A DNA stretch of 64,000 nt from Lytechinus pictus. Taxonomy: Eukaryota; Echinodermata; Echinoidea; Temnopleuroida; Toxopneustidae. Position numbers and translations under genes: made by a program. Numbering within the stretch: the first letter of the stretch is position 1; each line of letters begins with the position of its first letter. The stretch lies in the NCBI RefSeq assembly GCF_037042905.1, contig NC_087254.1, positions 11,889,103 to 11,953,102 on the forward strand, written 5' to 3'. Below are positions 31,301-39,985 of this stretch, one piece after another. The notes beneath the pieces are model-generated. The model saw only the letters and a list, made by a program, of their open reading frames with translations, was not told where the DNA came from and did no database searches.

Positions 31301-34300
31301 GTAGCATCGTTTATACGCTCAACCACCCAATCGCCATCGACATTGTGCATGCATGAACCGCGGCTTGCACTCCACACTTCGCTGTGTATTCAGCAGCAGC
31401 GCGCGGAGGCGCTTGCAATAGAAATCTCAGTAGAGAAACTCCCGTTGGTTTACCGTTGGCCACACAGACGCTGCATGCACGATACATGTATACACAATAC
31501 ACGCATATATACACATGCACAGCAAAGCAATACACAATACACATGTATTGTAGTTGTTTTTTCCGTAACCTTTTTATTGTTGCCGTAACACCGTAATTGG
31601 AGGAAAAAAATCGGAACAAATACGGCGAATCCGTAACGGTTGGCATCTCTGTTAAATACATACATGAGCTGCGTTTGAAGTTGAATGGTTCAATGGTGAA
31701 GTAATTGTGAGAGATATATCCAGGTACATGACCTCACGACCCCAGAATATTTATAACCAGATCATCTTCATTTAAGTATAAATACTTGGACTATGTTTCG
31801 ACTTGATCCTTTAACGATTCTTTAGTTATCACTAGAATTAAAACAGGATTGACATGACAAAAAACATGCCCTTTTAAAACTAATTACATCGTCAACACAG
31901 ATTAAATGTAGATTAACTTTGACCTCCTTCTCATCTATTTCCTTAAACTAGTTATAGTGGAAACCAGTAATAACGTGTAATGGTTGATACGGTCTTGGGA
32001 GCAATCTGAAGTGGTCTTCCAAACTTGTTTGGAAATCCACCTCACGATGTGGTTTTCAGACCGCTTTGCCTGGTTAAACTGGTTTAAGTGTAAGTGAGGA
32101 CACAGCCATTATTCTAGAAGCAATCTTCGCACGGCAGTATGAGAGTGTGCGCATGTTGGGCAGGGTTTCAGTGAAAACTGTGTGAAGAATGCCTACGTTG
32201 CAGTTTCAAATTTCACGCAAAACATGCGACTCCACCGAGAGCATTCCATAGCAACAAGACCAGTTTACGTGAAGCTTTCTGGAAAACCAGTTCAGGAGAT
32301 TGTGATGAGGACACCAGTGAAACAACCTTCTAAACTGATTTCCTAAACTGCTCTAAAGAAAATCAGATACTAAGAAAGGGGTCTCAGACAGGTTTTGAAT
32401 AAATCATCAACTCACCTTCTACTTCTACTCTGAAGCCAAACTCGTCGTATCTGAAATCCCCCACAGCACCAGCGTCTTCAGTCTAGCACAGGAAAAAAAA
32501 AGCAGAAAAGAAGCAATGAAAGGAAATATGATACATGTGAAAATGTACGTAGGATATCTACACACACAAGACTGAATGATTCTAAGAGGGTGATAGAATA
32601 AAACGGAGGATAAAATAAAATCATTCAATTAAATTCAATTTTCTTTATTTGTCCATAGCGACATGGAATGCAGCATGGCCAAACATAGAATAAAAATACA
32701 ATATCATACATAATACATAATACAATATCATTAAACATGCTTTATTACTAAAAATATATACTTTTACAAAGGAACTGCTCAGTTTTGTACACTTAGAATT
32801 GATTGCATGAATACAGACATGGAAATTAAAGGTTTCAAGGAAGGCAATTTATGAATTGAAAGAATGAGAGAAATAAAAATGATCAGAAAAAGAAAAAACT
32901 GAGCTAACTGATTCGGACAGGGGAACAAACAAACAATTATGAGTAACCAAAGGAAGAATAGCACACACACAAGTAGAGAAATGAGGAAAGTCAAAAATGA
33001 ACAAAAGAAAAGAAAGATACATGTATGAAGAAATAGAAGAACATGCAAAGATAAAAGAAGATGTCATACATACAGATTAAAAAAAAAGATAAACACAAGG
33101 ATAGGGGAAAGGGAGAGAAACAGACAAAAATAAAAATAGCATTAAAGAAAACACACAAAAAAGGAAAAAGGACAAAGTGTCTTTAATGTAGGTGGTTTAA
33201 GTGCTTTGACATTTAAAAATCTTCCTATAGCATTTTGGAACACATGGGTAATTCACATTTCAATGTACACTGTACATGGTTATTATACATCACACAGGAA
33301 GAATATTTCATTATAAAATTGGATATTATTTTTTCTATTCAAATTTCATCACATACATTTTGAGAATATCTACACTTCATTCTCAAAATGTATTGCTTGA
33401 ATGCCTACAAATTTAAAGGTCAAGTCCACCCCAAATAAATGTTGATTTGAATAAATATAGAAAAATCAAACTAGCATAACGCTGAAAATTTCATCAACAT
33501 CGGATGTAAAATAAAAAAGTTTTGACATTTTAGACTTTCTCTTATTTTTCACAAAACAGTGATATGCACAATTCAATGACATGCAAATGAGAGTCAATGA
33601 TCTCCTTCACTCACTACTTCTTTAAGGACCAACTTGACTGAACCATGTAAACAGTGTTAATTCCGTATGTTCAGGGAGGAATTAATGAGAAAATTAAAAT
33701 ATTTCATATAATAACATAAAAGAAATAGTGAGTGGATGACATCATCAGTGTCCTCATTTGCATATAAACCGGTACTGTTTTATGAAATTAACCAAAACTT
33801 TAAAATGTCATATGTTTTTTACATCCGATTTTGATCAAATTTTCAGTGCTATGCATGTTAACAGTTTTCTCTTTTTATTCAAATCAACTTTTGTTGGGGT
33901 GGACTTGTCCTTTAATCAACCAGACATGAATTCTCAATCAAATATTAACAGTCATGATCTACACCAGAAAATAAAGATCCACACACACCTGTGCTAATTT
34001 GGCAAGAATATCCTGTGGCCACATGCTGGGTATGAGTGCCGAGAAAGGGCCCCCGGGGGCAGGGGTGTAGCCCCCTGAACCCCTCCTGTGTTTGCTTAGC
34101 TTGCTACTCATCTCATCCTCGTCTTCTGATAGGGTCTCAGCTGTACGGTTAACAGGAGCAGAGAAAGAAGGAGAAGATGAGAGGGGAAAGGAAAGGAATG
34201 ACAAGGGAGAGATGGGGAAAATATAATTAATAACTTCATTATCCATTTATGGATATTCCTCTTGTTTTATGTGTAAACATCATAAATTATATAAATGTAC

Positions 34301-35002
34301 AAAAAAACCTGCATGGCTCATGACCTGCTGGCACAGCCCCACAAAAGCCCCGATGGCAAGTTGCCGACCACAACTATTTTCTGCAAGGTAAAATGTTGAA
34401 TGACTCCATGTATCAGTGAATCTGCATAATAATAATCACAATCAAAACAAATATTTACTAAAAATACACATCTTTGACAGTTGAACTATGCATGAAAGTC
34501 ATTAATGGGCGTACTTAACAGTACACCCAAAATCAATGTATGTGATCCAGGACCATAGCGCTTGCGCAGACAAAGTGCGCACTGGGTCAAGCTTCGTGAG
34601 AGCGCTGTGCATAGTTGATAGTCCACACCTAAAATGGACTGGTGACAACCTTGGTGAGTAGTAAAAGGAGGATTTAGGAGGTCAAAGGAATGAAGGTTGG
34701 TAAAGTGGAGCAAGATCAAAAAGCTTGCTAAATACCCAAGACATAAACTCTGTAAACATTTTTTTCAAAATTCAAATGAACATGTATTCATATTGACTTG
34801 CAGCAGTAGCAAATGCATGAATGATGCGTAATACAAAATCATAAAACACAGAAAAAAACCAACCTGCAGCATCATTAAACATACCTCTACGAAACCACAA
34901 GCCCTTCTCACATCTGTTACAATAATTCCCAATCGATGAAGAATCATCTTCCAATTTTCTCTTTGCGAATAATCCTTCATATAAATGCAAACCCTTCGAC
35001 AT
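19250..35002 (-). CDS. SGSM3: SGSM3/RUTBC3-like TBC Rab-GAP gene (gene span, 11 exons, 3' part outside window)
   Basis: Eleven exons with GT/AG boundaries (one GC donor) join in consistent phase into 404 codons. The encoded protein matches vertebrate SGSM3 (RabGAP-5, RUTBC3) through its N-terminus ([19 protein letters not shown]), the YDEFGFRV block and the TBC domain. Both catalytic fingers are present: Arg in IEKDLLRT (R249) and Gln in GYCQGTG (Q286). In vertebrates SGSM3 acts as a Rab GAP with TBC, SH3 and RUN domains. The SH3 and RUN exons are not found between 19250 and the left edge. The promoter and true first exon are uncertain; the span given starts at the ATG at 35002. Confidence 0.9.
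19488..19625. repeat. SINE-like repeat, copy 1 (partial)
   Basis: Contains atagggtatttgcatagaac, ccacc and gcgctcaaggcgct. The same signature recurs 170 bp downstream. It lies directly beside SGSM3 exon 11. Confidence 0.5.
19659..19890. repeat. SINE-like repeat with tRNA-type B box, copy 2
   Basis: Starts atagggtatttatattgcgc, has gtgctcaaggcgctc and ends with gggattcgaacccacgaccc, whose complement is a Pol III box B. This suggests a tRNA-related SINE lying on the minus strand. Confidence 0.5.
19918..20114. mobile_element. GGGGCCC inverted-repeat element, copy C (left end missing)
   Basis: The interior (catcaatgtcatcattttttt) and the right arm gtagctctttgtaagacggggccc are present. The left terminus is replaced by SINE sequence. 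Confidence 0.6.
20194..20880. repeat. Dispersed repeat with TTTAACCCT / AGGGTTAAA ends
   Basis: AT-rich, non-coding stretch bounded by short inverted ends, with a C-run at 20258-20268. It lies within an SGSM3 intron. Element status is tentative. Confidence 0.35.
21303..21381 (-). CDS. SGSM3: SGSM3 exon 10
   Basis: 79 nt, phase 0 in and phase 1 out. It encodes [20 protein letters not shown] and LKSHDI, matching the DQRVLRHLI...LPRLDKLLQEHDI block of SGSM3. Acceptor tttttag, donor TAG|gtgagt. Confidence 0.92.
22035..22110 (+). repeat. LINE 3'-end-like sequence
   Basis: cattggaaaccaaatttcat followed by aataatcttgaatcttgaaa resembles the short-repeat tails of CR1/L2-type LINEs. Confidence 0.4.
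22455..22530 (-). repeat. tRNA-like sequence
   Basis: The complement shows a box A-like TGACTCGATCAGTAAAGCG and GTGGGTTCACGTTCACC like an extended T arm. The cloverleaf does not close, so this is a SINE relic or chance. Confidence 0.3.
22569..22685 (-). CDS. SGSM3: SGSM3 exon 9 (GC donor)
   Basis: 117 nt, phase 0 at both ends. It encodes [20 protein letters not shown] and onward to [10 protein letters not shown], the EEDAFW motif of TBC proteins. The donor is CAG|gcaagt, a GC-AG intron with otherwise perfect consensus. Confidence 0.92.
23373..23507 (-). CDS. SGSM3: SGSM3 exon 8 (catalytic fingers)
   Basis: 135 nt, phase 0 at both ends. It begins [12 protein letters not shown], giving the Arg finger R249, and ends [14 protein letters not shown], giving the Gln finger Q286. 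Both residues needed for TBC Rab-GAP chemistry are therefore conserved. Acceptor ctgaacag, donor GTG|gtaagt. Confidence 0.92.
23765..23905 (+). repeat. LINE 3'-end-like sequence with GAATTGAAT tail
   Basis: AT-rich stretch ending ataaagaattgaatcgaatt, like other tails in the window near 46,170 and 56,830. Confidence 0.4.
24014..24070 (-). CDS. SGSM3: SGSM3 exon 7
   Basis: 57 nt, phase 0 at both ends. It encodes [19 protein letters not shown], the segment leading into the IxxDxxR arginine-finger motif, which is completed by the next exon. Acceptor ttttcatag, donor AAG|gtgaga. Confidence 0.9.
25190..25400 (+). repeat. AT-rich LINE-tail-like sequence
   Basis: Ends with aatcaattaattcaatttaa just before SGSM3 exon 6. 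Nothing else is recognisable between 24071 and 25404. Confidence 0.3.
25405..25542 (-). CDS. SGSM3: SGSM3 exon 6 (start of TBC domain)
   Basis: 138 nt, phase 0 at both ends. It encodes [20 protein letters not shown] and [14 protein letters not shown], the first helices of the TBC domain (GIPxxxRxxxW signature). Acceptor catgtag, donor AAG|gtaagg. Confidence 0.92.
26009..26139 (-). CDS. SGSM3: SGSM3 exon 5
   Basis: 131 nt, phase 1 in and phase 0 out. It encodes a linker followed by [18 protein letters not shown] and VGDLTWES, matching the region just before the TBC domain in vertebrate SGSM3. Acceptor cgtacag, donor TCG|gtatgt. The intron upstream (26140-32415) is the largest within the confirmed gene and holds the Tc1 composite. 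Confidence 0.9.
26560..27588 (-). CDS. Tc1/mariner-family transposase (DD34E), apparently intact
   Basis: 342 residues, the usual Tc1 length. Residues 5-60 form the helix-turn-helix DNA-binding region ([19 protein letters not shown]), followed by a second basic domain to about 125. The catalytic triad is D153 (LFTDESRF), D244 (FMDDNARAH) and E279 (SPDLNPIEH), with 34 residues between D244 and E279. It would cut and paste TA-flanked DNA in the nucleus. The ATG at 27588 is chosen because MPRHHLSET begins there; five upstream codons are open but start with TTG. L282 replaces the Trp found in the inverted partial copy. Otherwise no defect is visible. Confidence 0.9.
   Translation of the reverse strand: MPRHHLSETDVARALGMLEAGLSQRRVARMMGVSHSVISRANQRHRETGLYSERPRSGRPVSTTPRDDRYLTNLSLRNRFHSARRLNNDFAAATGVIVSTQTIRNRLHRANMHARRPAQCVPLTPAHRRIRLNWAREHVRWTRQQWRRVLFTDESRFSLDHNDGRSRVWRRPGERFADPCIAEHDRYGGGSVMVWGGITYANRTRLYVVPGGAMTGVRYSDEVLEPIVVPFAENVGQNIIFMDDNARAHRARVVTEFLEGQGIERMEWPARSPDLNPIEHVLDMMGRSLEQLEAHPLGLQQLGVALEAAWDALDVRDINRLISSMRQRCEAVIAAGGGHTRY
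27581..28085 (-). repeat. Three-copy tandem repeat of about 168 bp upstream of the transposase
   Basis: Units begin with cttggcattgctrttgt at 27581, 27752 and 27918 (spacing 171 and 166 bp). Each repeats the complement of the transposase start (ATGCCAAG), followed by a short dead-end frame. The right part resembles the element's subterminal inverted repeat. Confidence 0.75.
28193..28524 (+). pseudogene. Inverted 5'-truncated Tc1 transposase fragment
   Basis: Encodes the last 110 residues of the transposase, from [17 protein letters not shown] to the GGGHTRY stop, in an open frame. It has D244 and E279 equivalents but lacks D153 and the DNA-binding domain. It is nearly identical to the matching part of the full copy, except that VWD here is VLD there. 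The Trp form is the usual Tc1 sequence, so the full copy carries the change. Confidence 0.85.
28861..29207. mobile_element. ccatttcgtc fold-back element, copy 1
   Basis: The left half is a series of ccatttcgtc / ccattaggtc-type decamers, and the right half carries their complements (gaccaaatgg, gacgaattgg). A diverged hairpin element results. A second copy is at 62411-62783. Confidence 0.65.
29208..30352. other. Intronic AT-rich DNA, no gene seen
   Basis: Nothing recognisable apart from C-runs at 30070-30117 and AT-rich sequence. It lies inside the large SGSM3 intron. Confidence 0.5.
30353..30603. mobile_element. GGGGCCC inverted-repeat element, copy D
   Basis: Starts gggccccatcttacaaagag and ends ctctttgtaagacagggccc. 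The interior is shared with copies A-C in inverse orientation. Confidence 0.75.
31212..31651. mobile_element. hAT-like MITE, copy 2
   Basis: 440 bp, with the same CAGAGATGCCAACC ends as 18462-18929. It is about 28 bp shorter because of a deletion in the CA-rich microsatellite. No clear target duplication is visible. Confidence 0.75.
31937..32395. repeat. Diverged relative of the ACACCGTTCTCA element
   Basis: Shares ggaaaccagt, aacgtgtaatg, gatgtggttttc and gactttgcct-type blocks with 37841-38280, in the same order. Its ends are too diverged to define. Confidence 0.5.
32416..32482 (-). CDS. SGSM3: SGSM3 exon 4
   Basis: 67 nt, phase 0 in and phase 1 out. It encodes [20 protein letters not shown], containing the YDEFGFRV block conserved in SGSM3 proteins. 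Acceptor gtgctag, donor AAG|gtgagt. Confidence 0.88.
32612..32760 (-). repeat. LINE 3'-end-like sequence (minus strand)
   Basis: The region from attcaattaaattcaatttt to aatacaatatcat is the complement of the tail type seen near 46.1 kb. Confidence 0.4.
33415..33913. mobile_element. AAGTCCACCCCA inverted-repeat element
   Basis: About 500 bp, with left end aaaggtcaagtccacccca and right end tggggtggacttgtccttt. The inner arms (gttgatttgaataaa) are also inverted. Non-coding MITE-like family, familiar from sea urchin DNA. It lies between SGSM3 exons 3 and 4. Confidence 0.75.
33989..34140 (-). CDS. SGSM3: SGSM3 exon 3 (conserved N-terminus)
   Basis: 152 nt between a ccgtacag acceptor and the donor CAG|gtgtgt. 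It encodes an acidic patch (SEDEDE), a possible alternative start ([13 protein letters not shown] at 34111) and [19 protein letters not shown], which corresponds to the conserved first residues of vertebrate SGSM3. The ATG at 34111 is the start expected by comparison with vertebrates. It ends in phase 0. Confidence 0.85.
34309..34380 (-). CDS. SGSM3: SGSM3 candidate exon 2
   Basis: 72 nt after a tttaccttgcag acceptor, entering and leaving in phase 1. It encodes [19 protein letters not shown] and onward to SHA. The donor is CAG|gttttttt, a weak match. It joins without a stop to the next exon ([13 protein letters not shown]). I do not recognise the segment from vertebrate SGSM3, so it may be an echinoderm-specific N-terminus. 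Confidence 0.5.
34885..35002 (-). CDS. SGSM3: SGSM3 candidate 5' exon (exon 1 as given here)
   Basis: 118 nt from ATG ([10 protein letters not shown]) to a donor after TTTCGTAGAG|gtatgt, leaving phase 1. The product contains a CxxC pair ([10 protein letters not shown]) and I recognise no domain. The exon could instead begin internally after atatgaag at about 34979, which also gives phase 1 entry. It joins in frame to the exon at 34309-34380. Vertebrate SGSM3 starts later in the protein, so the coding status rests on open frame and phase only. Confidence 0.5.
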
Positions 35003-36160
35003 AATGGCCAACTACGAGTGTCAAACACTGTGGTTCCAACGGCATGGGCTCCAATCTTTCATGTACCGTTATGTTGAATATTTTTGCAGATATATGAATA
35101 AGCTGTTTATCAAATTGCTGCAGGCTTTAATACGCAGCATGAATTTGGAATAAAAGATTTCTGAGCAATAATGGGTGTCATCACAGCTAATTCATTTCAA
35201 TATATTTCACACCCCACTACTCAGACAGCAAAAAAAGCCTTCTTTACAACCATGGAGCTACTTGCAATCTCCAATCACACTGTGTTGTGTCTTGATGCTA
35301 TGTACATGTTGTGCATACTATACATTGTACAACACTCGGATCTCTATGAAACCTGGCTGAATTTGGAAGAAAGAGTATGAATTTTCACCATTCTGGCCCC
35401 TTGTTCGATATTTTTTTTTTTTCCAAGTTTGATTGGAAACTTTTCTATTATAGCTAAGGGAAATATTTTTTACCTACTTTTGAGCAAAATCATCCCTATT
35501 TCCAGTTACATGGTTTTGGAGGTCTGCCCTATTATCTTTTTTTTTTCCTTTGAATTCACCAACGGTTCAGCGTGCTAAAAAAAAAATTAGTACTGGGAAA
35601 AAATAAATATACCCCACAAAAATGTATTAAAGTAGGAAAAAATGAATAAAATTCAATTTTAGTTTTGGGCCAAGGCATATAATGAACTGCAGTAGAAGCT
35701 GTGTAATAAAATGAAGCATTTATTCAGTAGATTGAGAGAAATTAAAATAAAACTGCCCAAATGTTGCCAACCTTTAATATTTCAGCACCCAGGAAAAATG
35801 AGGACAAATACCATGTCATAACCCTGTCATAGATGAAGCCTTGCCACTGCTTGTATCAATCAAAATTAATGAACCTCAAATAATTCAGTCATTTGGCATA
35901 TAACCTCTGATTAGTGCACCATGTTTGGAAAATAACATTACAAATTACATTTTATAGTTCAGGTAAACAATGATATTGCAGTAATTGTTTATTACATGTA
36001 CAGTATTATAAAGCAGGATTCTTTTATGAACGTTAGCCTGCAAGCTTTGATATCTATTTTTTTTATGATCAGTTTTGAATGAGGGGGAGGGTTGATCGCG
36101 AAAAAAAAAATCACACTCAGATGGTCATTTTATGCTTTTCTATTTGTACAAGTCTGTGAT
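35003..36160. other. AT-rich DNA upstream of SGSM3 candidate exon 1
   Basis: No convincing exon, TATA box or CpG-rich promoter is seen. Several T- and A-runs only. Confidence 0.45.
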
Positions 36161-36340
36161 CACCCAAGGGTTCATTACATGCCGCCGCGCACAGAAAAAT
36201 CAAGCCATAGAAGTCGTGTGTTGTGGACCCAAGAAGTTAGATCCCAGCACACGCGACCCACTAGTTAGAAATCCACTGCCAAACGCGGTCCGTGGTGCGA
36301 GGTTAGTATACTAATACTAACCTCGCAATACGTGTGAGTG
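36161..36340. repeat. 180-bp dispersed repeat with terminal palindrome, copy 1
   Basis: The region from cacccaagggttcattacat to cgcaatacgtgtgagtgg contains a perfect 12-bp stem hairpin, GCGAGGTTAGTA with loop TACTAA, at 36297-36326. A second copy at 57.4-58.3 kb is interrupted by an insertion. Confidence 0.7.
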
Positions 36341-37840
36341 GTCTGTGATAATGTGAAGAAAAAGAAGCATGGAAACTTCAAACTATAAAAGCAGCGCGTG
36401 ACACTGGCACTGGTAAACGGTCCTAGACCAGTAAAACTTGCTGTCGGGCCAGTAACTTTTCAGAAATAGCCAGATTTACTGGTCTGACATGACCAGTAAA
36501 AAATATATCAACTATTAATATAAATACTTTCTCCTCTTTAGTAAATAACAAAAATGGCTTTGGCATCTTGAAAAATAGCTTTCCAAAAATGAGAAATAGT
36601 TCTATTGAATTATGTTTTGTGTGTGTATGTGTGTACTGTTTGTTAGTAAGTCCGGGGGGGGGGGGAATAAAAGACAGCAAAATAAACAAGTCTTTACTTA
36701 TGTTTTTCTTTATTTTGGGGGACCAGTAAATTTTAGGTTTGGACCAGTAAGAAATGGAAAGACTGGGTATCTACTGGTCCGACATGAACAGGTTGGACCA
36801 GTAGAAAAAATGGGTTAGTGTGGAGCCCTGAAAGTTTCCCCCAAAATACCTCTTTTCCAGCATCCTCCCCCTCTTCCATCAGACGAGCAACCCTTTTTCT
36901 TCTCAACAGCCACACCCGGCGTCATCATCAGAAGGAGATTTGTAGTTTGGTAGCACACTGATCAGCTACATGCAAGTCCCATGCATGCGAACATAAATGG
37001 ACATTACAAATACATTGCAATGTCCATGTACATATGAGACCAAATAATGGACAAGAAGCTTTCCCAAAGACCCGATTGCTATTAATTCATTCAAATTTTA
37101 AGCATACTTTTACAGCCAGGTGGCCATGGACACCCAACCTGACAAGAGTCTTGCCATACATAACAAGTAAATGTATGCCTACTGCACACAGTCTGCATTC
37201 CACTTCCAGTCAGTGTGCAAAGTTCTTTCATTTCAAGGTCAGTTCTATTCAAACCAGGATTGTGGATGTTCTATTCAATCTAGGTTTCTTTCACTCCCTG
37301 GAATCTTGTCACTAGCAATGTTCACATGGCCTTGTAATTCAAAACTTACAATTCTTTTCAAGATCAGCCAACAGTAATTGGTGATTTTCCCTCACAATGT
37401 TCAAAATAGCCCTTGAAGTTGTTATCTTGGTTTTTTTTTTAATTGCAGGAAACAACAATGCTTGTTCTTCTGAAACTATATAGATGAATTCGACTTAAGA
37501 GGTCTGTAACTTATGACCTTAATAACGGGGGGGGGGGGGCTTCCAAAGAACAACAAAAGCACCTTCAATGGATTGTACAATGAGCCAGGTGCGTTGCTAT
37601 GTCAGTGCCCACATTATCTTTTGTTAGGTAAACTTGCAGCCCCCACCCATCCCCCCCCCCCCCCCCCGTTTGAAAATTACCATTGAAAAAAAAACCCAAA
37701 CCAAATTGGTCTATAAAACAATACCCGAAAGACAATCTTTTGGCTAAACCTTGCAAACTTAAAGTTAAGCTATTAAACTTTAAGCTATTAAAGCTGTATT
37801 GTGCATTGATTTGGACAGGAGTATACTGGGAGTAAGGGTC

Positions 37841-38280
37841 TAAGACACCGTTCTCACTACCTTCCTAAAACTAGTTTACTGGAAACTAGTTTAACGTGTA
37901 ATGAGAACGGTCGAAGCAATCTTCCAAACCGGTTAATAAAACTACCTCCCGATGTAGTTTTCGAGATCGCTTTGCCTCGTTAAACTGGTTTTAGCTTGAG
38001 GACACAACCGTTATTCGGGAAGCGATCTTCGGGAAGTGATCTTCGCACATTTTGAGCGCGCTACTCCACACGACAGGTGTAGAATGCCTACGCTGCGGTT
38101 TTGAATTTTGCGCGAAACGTGTCACCCGACAGACAGCGATCGCGTTAATATGTGAAATTATTTTGAAAACCACTTTCGTGTGAACAAATGGGAGCGCTAG
38201 CAAAGCGATCTTCCAAACTGGTTTCCTGAACCGGTTTCCAGTAAACGAGTTTTAGAAAGCGTAATGAGAACGGTGTCTAA
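37841..38280. mobile_element. ACACCGTTCTCA inverted-repeat element
   Basis: Ends are agacaccgttctca and its inverse tgagaacggtgtct. The inner arms (aaactagtttactggaaact) are also inverted. About 440 bp, non-coding. Confidence 0.75.
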
Positions 38281-38302
38281 TACCGTCTTCACACTGGCCA
38301 CA

Positions 38303-38336
38303 AACACCGCTACAGTACCGGGACTGTAGCGGTGTT
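38303..38336. repeat. Perfect hairpin with 14-bp stem
   Basis: AACACCGCTACAGT, loop ACCGGG, then the exact complement. Related tagcggtgt sequence recurs at 38731-38740, so the hairpin may be part of a larger repeat covering 38281-38775. Confidence 0.6.
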
Positions 38337-38775
38337 ACCTTCAGTGTGCATTCTCGGACCCACAATAAACTACCCCAGGATAACCTCGCCTCGCTATAAC
38401 TCCACAACAAACGTAATAGCAGCAGGACAGCCCTGTGACCGTCATGGTGTTCCTTCAGTGCGAAGGCACATCGCGACAAGCCTACAACACCGGGTAAACC
38501 AACTGTGATATGTTTACTATACACGAAGGACGTGGGTTCAATTCCCCACCCTCAAGTAGTTCCGGTGCATCAAAGTCGGGTCACTCACGGGGTAACAAGC
38601 CTAAACGTGTTTTGTTACGGAGGTCATAAAAATTACCTGCTGCAGTGTGAATGGATACATGAAATTTATCCCGGGACTGTGCCGGATTAACTTTTCTACT
38701 GTGAATACATTTATAGCGGGGGCCCGTTTATAGCGGTGTCATCATCCCGCGACAGCACCAGGATAAATTTTAAAA

Positions 38776-39907
38776 CTCGCTACTCCAACCTGCATCAGTT
38801 TGGCTGAGCTCAGGCCTTTTTTTGGGGGGGGGGTCCATCTGTATAAAAGTAATTATGCAGTTGCAGTTGTATTTTTCCAATTAAAATCTATTACAGTAGG
38901 TCCTTAATAATACTTTCTAATATACAAGTAAAGTAGGAAATAATTGCAGTATCCTGTACCAGTAAGTACTACAATCAGAATTGCATTTAATATAAAGGTC
39001 ACACCGTATATTGCACTTCTGTTCTGGTATTTCATACTGTACCAGCACATTTTCTTGCAAATTCTAAATATGGTTTCATTTTTGCTGTGTAAATTTGTCT
39101 ACCATACAGAATTCTAATGAAGCATTTTTTCTCAGGTTAAAAAACTGATAGCATCTTCTTCAAGGGTACAATTTACAAGCAGATGTACTGTAGGCCTACA
39201 CTTCTAGGTATCAAAGAAAAGAAGTCTACAATTTAAACCAGTTTGAGGGGCACAGTATGCCAAGAATTACCATTACACCAATGAATAATCACCCGGTATG
39301 ATGGAAGGGGAGGGAGGACGGGGTGAAACTTTTGAATTGAATCTGTCTATGAACTTTTTTCTCATTAAAATATATGTTTTTCTGTTGGTAAATATTCAAA
39401 TCAATCAAAATGAAATCAGAAACATTTTTTATATGTTTCTGATATTTCATTTGTGACACATGAACTTCTGATATAGCTTTAATATCAAAGCAAAGTTGAA
39501 AATATCATTTGAAGCAAAGTTGTAGGTAATAACAAATAATTTGACCCTACATTCTCATTACTCTTTCCCTCACCCCAAGATCTGTACATGTACATGTATG
39601 CAATCATTGCAGTGTCATTTAGTTGCAGAAACACATTTTTTTTTCCTCAATGGGGGCTCAAAAAGACAACATTCATGACCTGACTATTGATGTAAATGAA
39701 TTACAATAAACAATGGACTTTTTAATCCCGTAGAGTAGAACATGCATAAATTTAGTGTGCTGCAATAAAAAACGATTTCTCAATATATTTTACCCATAGC
39801 AGCAATGTTGTATGTATTATTGTAGGCTCATCCTCTCCATTCTAAAAAAGGGGATATGTTGCAATAAGGTGACTCTCGGGAAGAAAAAATAATACAAATC
39901 GAATTAC
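38776..39907. other. AT-rich DNA, no gene seen
   Basis: No coding frame with splice sites and no repeat structure is recognised. Confidence 0.45.
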
Positions 39908-39985
39908 CTTCAAATTGATAGGCATGACAATAAGCGTAAGTCATCACATACTGAACCACCTCCATTGGTACTACTCCACTCCTCA
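39908..39985 (-). CDS. Candidate 5' exon, possibly of SGSM3
   Basis: 78 nt between a gctaatatag acceptor and the donor GAAG|gtaatt, phase 1 at both ends. It encodes RSGVVPMEVVQYVMTYAYCH and AYQFE. Codon use looks protein-like. It is phase-compatible with the 52032-52095 exon upstream and with the 34979-34885 or 34380-34309 exons downstream. The function is not recognised. It could belong to a separate minus-strand gene. Confidence 0.4.

Noticed and set aside
36868-36940. Minus-strand exon (MMTPGVAVEKKKG... to GAG|gtattt)
   Set aside because: It has no acceptor with a pyrimidine tract, a weak donor, low-complexity Lys/Gly content, and no recognisable relative.
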